Source of the DNA: Microglena sp. YARC
Taxonomy: Eukaryota > Chlorophyta > Chlorophyceae > Chlamydomonadales > Chlamydomonadaceae
NCBI GenBank assembly: GCA_022414725.1
Contig: JAJSRW010002068.1
Location: 1 to 64,000, forward strand
Direction: 5' to 3'
DNA: 64,000 nucleotides
A program made the translations under genes and the position numbers. Positions 53,825-61,597 of this stretch are shown piece by piece. Within the stretch, counting starts at the first letter, position 1, and every line of letters begins with the position of its first letter. The notes beneath the pieces were generated by a model. That model was not told where the DNA came from. It saw only the letters and a list, made by a program, of their open reading frames with translations, and did not search any database.

Positions 53825-53845
53825 CGAACAGGGATTTTCTGTTCG
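53825..53845 (-). ncRNA. Possible 3' hairpin of a TnpB guide (omega) RNA
   Basis: CGAACAG/CTGTTCG stem with a 7-nt loop, 7 nt downstream of the tnpB stop on the same strand. In IS607 and IS200/605 elements the guide RNA covers the end of tnpB and the right end of the element. The assignment is by position only. Confidence 0.3.
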
Positions 53846-53851
53846 AACTGC

Positions 53852-55080
53852 CTACAGGAAGATGCCAGCTGCCCCCACAATGTCTCTGTCGCAGGTGAAT
53901 TGACAGTTCTTGCAGGTGTATGTCTCTCCACACTTGTTTAAGAAACCGCACATAGGGCATGTCTGACTTGTGTAATGCTTAAGCACATGCAAGAACTCTG
54001 TCCCGTACCCTTCACACTTCTCCTTCAGCCGATTGAACAGCACAGAGTGGCTCAAAGTCAGCATCTGACGGGCAACCTTGGTTGTCAGCTCCCAAGCACT
54101 GATAGTCATCTTCGCCGTCTCCAATTGAGGTACCAACAACACATCGTAGCGAGCGGCCAAGAAATTTGTTGTCTGGTCCCTAAACTCTTTCTTGAGGTAA
54201 AAAATTCTCTTCCGAATGCGAATCATCTGCATTTTTATCTTCATCCTCTCTTTTGTTCGTAAGGTTTTCTCAGTATCCAACCTTGACTGCTGAACCAGCA
54301 GGAGTTTGACAAGGTCGGATGCCTGTCCCCGACCAAGCATGAAGGATTCCTCATTCTCTGGTGAGTACGTGACCATTGTTTTGCGGACGCCTGGGTCGAT
54401 GGATGCAGTTGCAACCTTGTTTGGATGGACAGGCTTCCGCTCTGCCCTCCTGTCCCTGGCAGCGACAGACAAGACGAGGAAATATTCGCCGAAGCGTGAT
54501 TTGTGGACCTTTGGATCGTGGGTCGGGTTTACCTCAGGCATCAACTTATGGAGTTGTTTGCTACCGAAGTAGCGCATGTTGCCCAATATGTCTTTGAAGA
54601 TGAAGAGTTTGTCGCCATCCTTGGAAACGTTCTTCTGATCCATCTCAATGACCCAACCCCTCTCAAGCTCTGTCTTCTTCCGTCTGAACGGAGCTGAAAA
54701 CTGCTTGATGTTACCTGCTTTCAAATTCGAAAAGCAAGCCTTGATGTTTGCCAAGGCAGCCTTGATTGCACTTTGGCGTACGCTTTTGGGGCATTGAAGC
54801 AACCATTGGCGATTCTTGAAGTACGGGTTTGGCATCTTCCCCTCCCCCCTCACCTTGTTCGTCACATACCTGTCTCGAATTCGGAAGACAGACTTGTGAG
54901 TGCTTGCGACGCCCAACCGTGCTGCCACCGCCTTGTTGTACATGAACCGGCTGCACCCTGCAAACTCTGCCAGCATCGATTTCTGAGCCTTTGTTGGGTT
55001 CAGCTTCAGCTTTTAGGTCCTCAACTTGGGTTTGGCATTTGACTTTGTAGCGTCTTCGACCGTTCCATCGGCAACAATAT
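53852..55080 (-). pseudogene. tnpB: TnpB/Fanzor2-type RuvC nuclease, damaged
   Basis: TnpB proteins are guide-RNA-dependent DNA nucleases. The main frame (54976-53852, 374 codons) begins LAEFAGCSRFMYNKAVAARL and contains RuvC-I ASIDPGVRKTMVTYS, the segment YDVLLVPQLETAKM, a zinc ribbon (CPMCGFLNKC, CKNC) and the RuvC-III motif CDRDIVGAAGI. The first residues lie in another frame (55080-54985, RRRYKVKCQTQ then LNPTKAQKS), so a frameshift removes the natural start. At the position where related viral TnpB/Fanzor2 proteins have the rearranged RuvC-II glutamate (E-x-YTSxTC) the codon is AAG, Lys (53979-53981, HVLKHYTSQTC). Both faults predict an inactive nuclease. Confidence 0.8.
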
Positions 55081-55634
55081 ACTTGAACGATGGACATGAG
55101 GTCTTTTCCAAGCTCGTCTTCAGGGGCTCCGTCTTGGTGATCGAGAACGATGATCGAGCAGGAGTGCTGCGAGCAAATCCATTAAATGAGCTCGAAACCA
55201 AACCTTGCGAGCCTGTCTTTGGAAGCCACAACAATTGACGATACAAGTCCTGCCGTGACGATTCCCAATACTCGTAAAAGTCCTGGGCGCTTGAATTTGA
55301 GCCCTGATCCGACGTCCTTGACTTCAATGACTTGCTCGCATCCGGAATGTTTGTCAGAAATATGGGTTTGCAAGAACAATTGCTGTCTGAGCAGGCCGGG
55401 TTGTTGTTTGTGTGAGGACACACGTGCGTAGAGAATGACTTGACGACTGCTGGGTTTTTTTTCCTGCTCGATGAGGTAGCCTTGGATGCTGCTCGAGTCA
55501 AAGAGACGTTGGTTGCCTGGAGTCCGGATCGTTCTGATCGTGCCATTATCCGCCCATCGACGGAGGACGGTCCTGGAGACACCAAGGGCATCGGAGGCCT
55601 TGCCAATTTTACAGAAACGTTGGTTGCCATACAT
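55013..55634 (-). pseudogene. tnpA: IS607 TnpA serine recombinase, nonsense mutation
   Basis: The N-terminal MerR-like helix-turn-helix (KIGKASDALGVSRTVLRRWA, then GNQRLFDSSSI) is followed by the serine-recombinase catalytic start ILYARVSSHKQQ with the nucleophilic Ser, and ASKDRLARFGFELI. A TAA at 55182-55184 stops the 150-codon frame, yet the same frame continues beyond it with WICSQHSCSIIVLDHQDGAP, EDELGKDLMSIVQVYCCRWN, the normal TnpA C-terminus. A single base change explains the stop. The gene therefore encodes a recombinase truncated in the dimer and synapsis region. Confidence 0.85.
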
Positions 55635-55656
55635 GGCATTCTGATATTTAGTACAT

Positions 55657-55822
55657 AATGGGCGTTCCTGCCTCCCGGCCGATTTGTTTAAATTTCTAAT
55701 CAGGATTTAGAGCCTCTTGAACGACTCGCTAGCTTGAGACATAAGCACCAAGGAATCACAATTCCGCTCTATACCATGTTTAGCAACCAGTCAAAATCGG
55801 CCGGGAGGCAGGAACGCCCATT
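55657..55822. mobile_element. 166-bp MITE, AATGGGCG family
   Basis: Starts AATGGGCGTTCCTGCCTCCC and ends GGGAGGCAGGAACGCCCATT, a 20-bp perfect inverted repeat at the tips, with an interior shared with 32309-32474. Flanks are ACAT and GCAT, close to the 4-bp duplication expected for the family. It lies 17 bp upstream of tnpA. Confidence 0.88.
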
Positions 55823-55895
55823 GCATGCAAATTTCTTATACACTGTTAGGTTTACTTATTTTCGGAAAGCAAACGAGTCAACTGTTGTAACCCTT

Positions 55896-55934
55896 CGCCG
55901 CACCTGCCGTCATCATCCCACGGCAGGTGCGGCG
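55896..55934. terminator. 15-bp GC-rich hairpin
   Basis: CGCCGCACCTGCCGT and its exact reverse complement flank a 9-nt loop. It lies 26 nt after the stop of the small minus-strand gene at 55960-56157. Several giant viruses end and polyadenylate transcripts at such hairpins, so it may be a 3'-end signal. Confidence 0.45.
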
Positions 55935-55959
55935 GCGCATCTTTCAGAATGCATGTTTT

Positions 55960-56157
55960 CTATACACTCGAATTGCAGTTGGTGTGTAAAAACTGGACTC
56001 GCCTGTCGACAAGTGCACTGAGTTCGTTATTGACTTCATTGAGTTGTCGCTGCAAGTTAATATTCATCTCCATAATCTCAAAACGTCCGTTTGAAAATTC
56101 AATGCGCAGCTGAGTAATAGCAGCATTCAATTGCGCTTCGGTCACAACACCGGACAT
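55960..56157 (-). CDS. Small coiled-coil protein
   Basis: A 65-residue frame from the internal ATG at 56157 (MSGVVTEAQLNAAITQLRIE), with heptad-like spacing of Leu, Ile and Val (IMEMNINLQRQLNEVNNELS). An upstream in-frame ATG (56181) adds eight residues. The AT-rich upstream sequence (TTTCATTTTTGTG on the plus strand) and the downstream hairpin support a real transcript. Family unknown. Confidence 0.4.
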   Translation of the reverse strand: MSGVVTEAQLNAAITQLRIEFSNGRFEIMEMNINLQRQLNEVNNELSALVDRRVQFLHTNCNSSV

Positions 56158-56196
56158 TCTGCAATTGGTTGTAGTAAACACAAAAATGAAATATCT

Positions 56197-56281
56197 TTAA
56201 ACGCCCAACGTTGCCCAAAAGCAACGATCTGTAGTCTGGATGAGTATAAGGTGTGTCCCACTTTATTTGAGAACAACTGTA
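56197..56281 (+). mobile_element. Right-end fragment of mariner-Fanzor element
   Basis: AACGTTGCCCAAAAGCAACG and the terminal CCCACTTTATTTGAGAACAA string match 19417-19487. The methyltransferase start codon lies 8 bp after it, so this fragment now forms the gene's upstream region. Confidence 0.85.
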
Positions 56282-56288
56282 TTTCTTT

Positions 56289-56927
56289 ATGGTTCATTAC
56301 GACTTGGAACACCTCATTCAACCGATCTCGGAGAAGGTGTGTGGGCCGGTGCAAGACACCGAAGCCCTATTTCTATACGCCACTGTTCGCGGAATGCGCA
56401 TGAAGCGCATCCTGGAAATCGGTGGTTTATCAGGTTACTCTGCAACAAATTTCATCAAGGCGTTCGCCAAACCGGAAGAGAGCGTGATGTACACAGTGGA
56501 CATTCAACCCGTTCATAAAATCGCGCCAAACCACGTCGTTCTGCGCAAAGATGCTCGTCACATTGAGTCGTATGACGTGGGAGACTCACCACTCGACCTC
56601 GTGTTCTTCGATTGCCATGATTATGACGTCCAGATGGCAGTGTACGATAGGCTGGTGGCTAAAGGTTTGATCACGGATGCTACAGTCCTGGCTTTGCACG
56701 ACACCAACACACACCCTGCCAAATTCTTTTCCTTTGGGTACGCTTTGAACGGCAATCCCGGCGAATGGGTGCACCAGGACGTCGAACGGATAATGGTCAA
56801 CAAATTTGTCGAATCGAACGGGTACCACGCTTTCTCACTGCACACACCACTCTCATCCCATGATGCAGAGATGCCTTATCGACATGGCCTTACTTTGTTG
56901 CAAAAATTCAAGCGCCTCGAGACATAA
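56289..56927 (+). CDS. Class I SAM-dependent methyltransferase
   Basis: A 212-residue intact protein. The SAM-binding glycine-rich loop ILEIGGLSGYSATNF (residues 41-55), the acidic MYTVDIQPVHK strand-2 end and the LDLVFFDCHDYD motif IV-like segment fit O-methyltransferase-like class I enzymes (Methyltransf_24/CmcI-like group). The later ALHDTNTHPAK segment is also typical of that group. Substrate unknown. The start at 56289 is directly downstream of a transposon end, so its original promoter may have been displaced and a few N-terminal residues may be lost. Confidence 0.8.
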   Translation: MVHYDLEHLIQPISEKVCGPVQDTEALFLYATVRGMRMKRILEIGGLSGYSATNFIKAFAKPEESVMYTVDIQPVHKIAPNHVVLRKDARHIESYDVGDSPLDLVFFDCHDYDVQMAVYDRLVAKGLITDATVLALHDTNTHPAKFFSFGYALNGNPGEWVHQDVERIMVNKFVESNGYHAFSLHTPLSSHDAEMPYRHGLTLLQKFKRLET

Positions 56928-57022
56928 TTTCACATTCGCTCAAACAGAGTCACTTTCACGCATCGTGGCGTCGGAAAAATGGATACATTTTGGGGCTGTA
57001 CAGTAGTTCTCAAAAGACACCC

Positions 57023-57106
57023 CTCGCGTTTCGCCGAGACGCGGCGAGAAGCCGCTCATCGACCTCAAGCACCACCCGATACTGATTTGGGGACACAGAC
57101 AGTTGA
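57023..57106 (+). mobile_element. Internal fragment of mariner-Fanzor element
   Basis: CTCGCGTTTCGCCGAGACGC followed by GATACTGATTTGGGGACACA matches the Fanzor C-terminal tail region (19262-19350). No ends are preserved. Confidence 0.75.
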
Positions 57107-57174
57107 TTACCGAGCGGTCTGTGCGTGAAACTCACAAGTAGAGTGTGTGTGTGCGGCGTTGTTCACACTCGTTT

Positions 57175-57456
57175 TTAGAGACACGCAGCATCATGGTAAA
57201 CGTGATGGACAGAAGCACATTCCACGTTTGTATGCATCCCGCATTCTTCACATTTATGCCACCCAACTTTTCCGTCCTTTAGCAGGCGGAGATGAATTTT
57301 CATGTCGACGTCTGAATTACATCCTCTACACTCGAGGGATTTGTGGATGGACCACGAGGCGTTGCATTGTAGGCATGTATGCCGGTCTTGTGTAATATTG
57401 TGCGTGACGAGGGTTGAGTTGCATTTGGGACATGCCATCTTTACATCTTCATTCAT
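57175..57456 (-). CDS. Small zinc-ribbon protein
   Basis: A 93-residue frame with four Cys pairs: CPKC (residues 9-12), CLQC (28-31), CRGC (43-46) and CEEC (69-72), i.e. two consecutive zinc ribbons (the second with His nearby). Start chosen at MNEDVKMACPKCNS (57456); an alternative start is the next Met, six codons on. Zinc-ribbon proteins of this size in NCLDVs are often transcription-related, but nothing here identifies the partner. The frame is intact. Confidence 0.6.
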   Translation of the reverse strand: MNEDVKMACPKCNSTLVTHNITQDRHTCLQCNASWSIHKSLECRGCNSDVDMKIHLRLLKDGKVGWHKCEECGMHTNVECASVHHVYHDAACL

Positions 57457-57559
57457 TCATTGTGAATTTCCTTATACGGCACCTCCCACAAATGTTACTA
57501 CGATACCATTAATTACAGCCGGTAGATCCATGTAAACATATATCAGATGGAAATAAATG

Positions 57560-57780
57560 TACGACATCGCCGTACACGAGGCGGTTTCATTTTAGTATTC
57601 CGTCGACTGTAGCTATAGACATTTCAAAAAAATAGACATAGCTATAGACATTTCAAAAAAATCGCCGGGAGGAAGGAACGTCCATTGAATCACAATTCCG
57701 CTCCAGACTATGTTCCGCAACCAGTCAAAATCCGCCGGGAAGCAGGAACACACGGCAGGAACATTCAATGCCCCGCCCTG
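57560..57780. repeat. Scrambled MITE remnants
   Basis: 57566-57610 holds an end of the TACAGTC family (CGGTTTCATTTTAGTATTCC). A duplicated AGCTATAGACATTTCAAAAA follows. 57663-57770 is a rearranged copy of the 166-bp MITE (GGAAGGAACGTCCATT, ACTATGTTCCGCAACCAGTC, GGGAAGCAGGAAC). Confidence 0.7.
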
Positions 57781-57839
57781 AAATGTCCCCACCACACGAT
57801 CAAATGAACACATATTCTCAATGTTTTTAGATCGGGACT

Positions 57840-58415
57840 TTACGAGCACATCATCAGATCTGGGCAGCACAACACAATCAGTTCGTGCACATCTACTGCA
57901 CACATCTCTTTATCTTCGGTTGCACACATCTCTTCATCTTCGGTTGCACACATTCCCATGGGGGGCTCAGTGGGCGTCAGGGACCTGCTAGCATGATACG
58001 TTGGCAAGGGCGGGAACTCTTCGTGCACAGGCTTCTGTTGTTCTACAACAGGATACACATAGAGTTGCTTTGAGAATCCACGCATGCTCATCGTCCTTAG
58101 CGGCTTGATGGAGATGAAGTCCATGATGGAGACTTCGGTGACCTTTGGTGGCGAGTAGGCCTCTATGACATTCTTGGAAACGCTGATGGGGATTGGCTGG
58201 GCATAAGGGAAAGTGGGGGCATCTACTTTCATCTTCTTCATCATCTTCTTCTTCTGGTTGCGAGGCAGGTACCTGTGAGTGTTCTTGATGCGTCCTACAC
58301 ATGGCGCTTCATTGGGTAATACCCCCTTCCCGTTTCCTCTGGGGCATTGGAACCCTGAAAACTGCCCGGGGTTGTGCTTGATCCTGCGCAGATGGGTGTC
58401 GACGCAGCTCTGCAC
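57840..58415 (-). CDS. Hypothetical protein
   Basis: A 191-residue open frame starting MQSCVDTHLRRIKHNPGQFS. It is basic in the middle (PRNQKKKMMKKMK) and acidic in a short repeat near the end (MCATEDEEMCATEDKE). No domain was recognised. The length and neighbours (zinc ribbon and oxygenase genes on the same strand) support a real gene. It lacks signal or membrane segments. Confidence 0.5.
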   Translation of the reverse strand: MQSCVDTHLRRIKHNPGQFSGFQCPRGNGKGVLPNEAPCVGRIKNTHRYLPRNQKKKMMKKMKVDAPTFPYAQPIPISVSKNVIEAYSPPKVTEVSIMDFISIKPLRTMSMRGFSKQLYVYPVVEQQKPVHEEFPPLPTYHASRSLTPTEPPMGMCATEDEEMCATEDKEMCAVDVHELIVLCCPDLMMCS

Positions 58416-58442
58416 GATCGAGAAAAAAACATGTCAGAACAT

Positions 58443-58580
58443 ACAGTCAACGGAACAGTAAAGTGAAACCGCCACATCTTGCGGTGTAACCTCATGTTGT
58501 CGCGACCACCGGAGAAGTACCGAGTGGTGTCTACAACAATACGATTTTGAATCAACAAATTGCAGGATGTTATTTTGTCT
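58443..58580. repeat. TACAGTC-family remnant
   Basis: ACAGTCAACGGAACAGTAAA and CAACAATACGATTTTGAATC match parts of the element at 4881-5079 in the same order. The right end is not identified. Confidence 0.6.
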
Positions 58581-58740
58581 TTACTTTCGAGAGTGTCCAT
58601 TGAAGGAACAGCCGCACTTAAGAGATCGCCTCTTCCCCAGTACCGTGGCCCAAAAGAACACGGGGTCCTTGTTGATGTGCAATGCGTCATGTAAGGAGGT
58701 TTCATTGCTGGACAATTTGTATTGCAAAGGGGGGCGCGTC

Positions 58741-59412
58741 CTATTTAAAAACGTTCGATGCTTGCAACAAGGGAATATTGCAGACGCGACGGTACATGAC
58801 CTCGCTACGTATTATATATTTGCACCCCGAAATAACTTCTAGTCCGGCATGTGGTAGCATGTGGTAAAATACAAGTGTGAGACCCGGTTCTGGAGTGATG
58901 GTGATCTTTTCGTTCCATTCCCAATTCGGAAGTATGACTGTCTCACCCCCTTGCATATTATCGTTCAGGTACAACAAGATGGTGCAAAGCCCAGTCTCAC
59001 ATTCATCACGCGCATAACACGTGTCGGTGTGGATGGAAAATTCATCTCCCGGCTCATACTTTGAGAAACGGAAAAACGGGTTAATATGTGTTGGAAAATA
59101 ACCACCACTACGCATGTTATTTGCAGGTCCAGAAAAGGAGAATGATGAGTATTCTTTCTCGTCATGAACCCTTGCGGGAATGACTGTGCTAATTTTATCC
59201 CACACTCGTGCTGCTAGTTCTTCGCTTGTTAATGTAACACGTTTCCTTTTGCCTGCAAACATATCTCCTCCTATGTATGGGCTTTGGAACCCTTTTTGTT
59301 CTGCCAGTTTTATCCATTCAGAGCATTCGTTTGGTGTTAAGACATCTCTGACCACAAATGCGTCAACATTTGGAAGCGATTCGTTTTCTCTGGATGTAAT
59401 GCGATCATACAT
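58741..59412 (-). CDS. 2OG-Fe(II) oxygenase, prolyl 4-hydroxylase-like
   Basis: A 223-residue intact protein of the P4H-type iron/2-oxoglutarate dioxygenases, which hydroxylate prolines or other residues. Iron ligands are His128 and Asp130 (FSIHTDTCY) and His188 (HMLPHAG), and the 2-oxoglutarate-binding basic residue is in SGCKYIIRSEVMYRR (Lys198 or Arg202). GGETVILPNW between them is typical. There is no signal peptide, so it is likely cytosolic. Giant viruses often encode such enzymes to modify collagen-like or host proteins; the substrate here is unknown. The start at 59412 follows a TAACATCATG-type AT-rich stretch. Confidence 0.88.
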   Translation of the reverse strand: MYDRITSRENESLPNVDAFVVRDVLTPNECSEWIKLAEQKGFQSPYIGGDMFAGKRKRVTLTSEELAARVWDKISTVIPARVHDEKEYSSFSFSGPANNMRSGGYFPTHINPFFRFSKYEPGDEFSIHTDTCYARDECETGLCTILLYLNDNMQGGETVILPNWEWNEKITITPEPGLTLVFYHMLPHAGLEVISGCKYIIRSEVMYRRVCNIPLLQASNVFK

Positions 59413-59731
59413 GATGTTACGTGTTAGGAAGTTTTAAATGTTTTACGACCAACCGGACTGAGGGGCTAGGGGTGGTAGGGTGAGCTAGAAGGCGCCGAAA
59501 CAAGAAAATAGGATTGACTCGGGCAAGTTACAAGGGTGGTGCGGACAATATCACACCCTAGAGAATATGCGATGATCAGGGTTCGTGATCTGGACTGCTG
59601 CTATAAAATGAGCCTTAGTCAATGAGACAGACCAAACTAACAGCTACTTATGACAACACAAAAAAGTTGCAAACAATGTCTTTACTTGTTGCGCAAGAAA
59701 TCGAGTTTTTAGGACCATCCACTCATACACT
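59413..59731. other. No gene recognised
   Basis: Upstream region of the oxygenase gene plus unique sequence. Only short frames are present. Confidence 0.3.
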
Positions 59732-59947
59732 TTATTTGGATGTTTCATTTAATTGTTCCTCCGACTGTAATAATGGCATTGCTAAGGCCCGGATGCAAAT
59801 GATAATCATTCGTCTCGAACTTACCTTGTGGTATGTCAGTCGCCCACATCCGGTGTATGTGCACGAGAGCTCAGAGACGTAATCGACGTAAGGGTCTATA
59901 TCGACGTTGCAGTACACGCAATAGTACGTAGTGGACGTAGAGGTCAT
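59732..59947 (-). CDS. Small Cys-containing protein
   Basis: A 71-residue frame with YYCVYCNVDIDPYVDYVSEL and SCTYTGCGRLTYHK. Two CxxC/CxxxxC sets could bind one zinc ion. The C-terminal part after YHKVSS may be non-native, since its TTACCTTGTGG region looks like a donor splice site on the minus strand. Weak support only. Confidence 0.3.
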   Translation of the reverse strand: MTSTSTTYYCVYCNVDIDPYVDYVSELSCTYTGCGRLTYHKVSSRRMIIICIRALAMPLLQSEEQLNETSK

Positions 59948-60044
59948 TGTTTGTTATTCGGTGTTCTAGAAAGTGGATGTGTACACAAGCGAGCCGATCT
60001 GCAGTGAATGTGTATACAAGCGAGCCGATCTATATAGACGCAAA

Positions 60045-60135
60045 CGTGTACCGCATGTACCGCATGAACCGCATGTACCGCATGAACCGCATGAACCGCA
60101 TGAACCGCATGAACCGCATGTATCGCATTTACAGC
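60045..60135. repeat. Short tandem repeat (ATGAACCGC/ATGTACCGC)
   Basis: Nine copies of a 9-bp unit ATG(A/T)ACCGC. In one frame it encodes an RMN/RMY repeat and on the other strand an AVH repeat. No gene is supported. Confidence 0.9.
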
Positions 60136-60204
60136 ATGTGGTATGGGGGCTTCTCCACCTCTCTTGTCGATGTCAACCAACCAAGCGATCTAGCGATACT
60201 CAGA

Positions 60205-60352
60205 GGTTCTACAGTCGGCGGAACATCTCAACGATGCAGCTGCTGTGAGACCCGCCTTTGCGACATGGTTGCACACCCTCATCGTAAGAAGCAAGACTTT
60301 ATTACTGGTTGATGAGTATAAGGTGTGTCCCACTTTATTTGAGAACAACTGT
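60205..60352 (+). mobile_element. Fanzor zinc-finger remnant with right end
   Basis: ACATCTCAACGATGCAGCTG and GGTTGCACACCCTCATCGTA match the Fanzor zinc-finger coding region, followed after an internal deletion by the right end (GTGTCCCACTTTATTTGAGA). A second partial end (CCGCTTTATTTGAGAACAAC) follows at 60369. It is preceded by a TACAGTCGGCGGAAC scrap at 60212. Confidence 0.85.
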
Positions 60353-60456
60353 AAGGTAAATGTCTCCGCTTTATTTGAGAACAACTGTAAAGTGTTTGTG
60401 TGACGTCGTGGTGTCGGAAAGAGATTGTAGTAAAATAAGGTAATCTGATTTCCGGC

Positions 60457-61353
60457 ATGGCATCCGAAATGACCCAAGATATTCCTTGCATCCTTGTCGT
60501 AACAAGGGATCGTGTTGGCATCAACGGAATAGTCTTAGAGGAGCTAATCGAAAACGTCTTAGTCAAAAACGACTCCAACGTGACAAACCATACAAGTCTT
60601 TACAAACGCGAACATCACAATGCGATTACTCTCTTCACAAGCTACTTCACTCATTCCTCCTCACAATACCCCCCAATACTCGTGTTTGACGCTTCAGAAG
60701 ATCCAGGGAGATTAACCAACAACAACAACAAAGGACTGCTCGTCAAGATCTTGGAACGGGAGATGGTCGATACAGCGTCTCTTTTTCCCAATCTTAGAAA
60801 ACACCAACCGGACGGCGACACGTGCACCAATCACCGTTTGCAGGTTCGAAAACGCGTGGTCATTCTTAATATCGAATGCGCACCCATGCACGTCCAAAAA
60901 AGCATCCGAGTTCTCGTCGATAGATACATGGACCGCGTGCAAATCACATTCACCACATCCTCTCTATCAGGAGTGGACGCCGGTCTGCAGAGCAGAGCCA
61001 TGGTACGTCCCAAGATGACCATTGCAGGCGGCATCAACATTTACAAAACCCGCAAACCATCCCCACAACAAGATACCGCGCGCAGTCTTGCTCGCAAACT
61101 CATCGCTTGCAGAACTCCAAAAGAGAGAGGAAAGGTATGGATAGAAGCTGCAATATCAACCATAGGAAGGTTGTCATCCAACACGGAAGAATCCGATGGG
61201 AGCAGCAGCACGAGTGCGGAGGTCATCGAGTTGGTCGCGTACATAGAACACATGTGCGCCACCGTCCACATACGAAACAGAACGGACGAACGCAAGGTCA
61301 TCGAAGCAGGCGCAGCGCTCTTCGTCGAATACACAAATACACTCGTGCAATGA
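60457..61353 (+). CDS. Clamp-loader (RFC small-subunit)-like protein, degenerate
   Basis: A 298-residue intact protein. The segment RKRVVILNIECAPMHVQKSI, then RVLVDRYMDRVQITFTTSSL and DAGLQSRAMVRPK, follows the RFC/delta-prime pattern (Walker-B strand, sensor-1 region, SRC-like motif). The N-terminal part lacks a Walker A motif, and SRC reads SRA, so it is probably a non-ATPase clamp-loader subunit or a relict. The C-terminal 110 residues are helical, as in RFC collar domains. Clamp loaders place PCNA on DNA during viral replication. Assignment rests on these short motifs. Confidence 0.5.
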   Translation: MASEMTQDIPCILVVTRDRVGINGIVLEELIENVLVKNDSNVTNHTSLYKREHHNAITLFTSYFTHSSSQYPPILVFDASEDPGRLTNNNNKGLLVKILEREMVDTASLFPNLRKHQPDGDTCTNHRLQVRKRVVILNIECAPMHVQKSIRVLVDRYMDRVQITFTTSSLSGVDAGLQSRAMVRPKMTIAGGINIYKTRKPSPQQDTARSLARKLIACRTPKERGKVWIEAAISTIGRLSSNTEESDGSSSTSAEVIELVAYIEHMCATVHIRNRTDERKVIEAGAALFVEYTNTLVQ

Positions 61354-61369
61354 AATTGAGTCGATAACA

Positions 61370-61560
61370 AACAAAAACAACTGTACAATGCAGATCGTTG
61401 CTTTTTGGCAATGGTGCGCATCTTGGTGGATGTTCTTGGAGGAGTTCACATCGCGATCCCAAGTATTCCCACAGTTTTTGACTGCTCTTGATACGAACGA
61501 AGGATTCGTTGAACGAAAATCATTCAGAGTGTCCCAACAATATTTTAGAACAAAATGGAA
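61370..61560 (-). mobile_element. Fanzor C-terminal remnant, reverse orientation
   Basis: CAGATCGTTGCTTTTTGGCA and GGAGGAGTTCACATCGCGAT are reverse complements of the Fanzor tail and RuvC-III region, followed by GAGTGTCCCAACAATATTTTAG, a degenerate left end. It is an old deletion derivative. Confidence 0.75.
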
Positions 61561-61597
61561 TTGAATGGGGCCCCGCCATGTGAAGAAGTGAACGAGG

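Larger units (their letters stand above)
53825..55640 (-). mobile_element. IS607-family element (TnpA serine recombinase and TnpB)
   Basis: The two-gene arrangement (tnpA then tnpB, minus strand, adjacent) is the standard IS607 layout found in bacteria and giant viruses. There are no terminal inverted repeats, as expected for the family. A short hairpin (CGAACAG, 7-nt loop, CTGTTCG) at 53825-53845 lies just after the tnpB stop and could belong to the guide-RNA-bearing right end. Exact ends cannot be fixed. Both genes are damaged. Confidence 0.8.

Noticed and set aside
55013..55639. 208-codon frame (MPCMATNVSVKLARPP) overlapping tnpA
   Set aside because: Same strand but other frame; low-complexity Ser-rich product, while the shorter frame carries the recombinase motifs.
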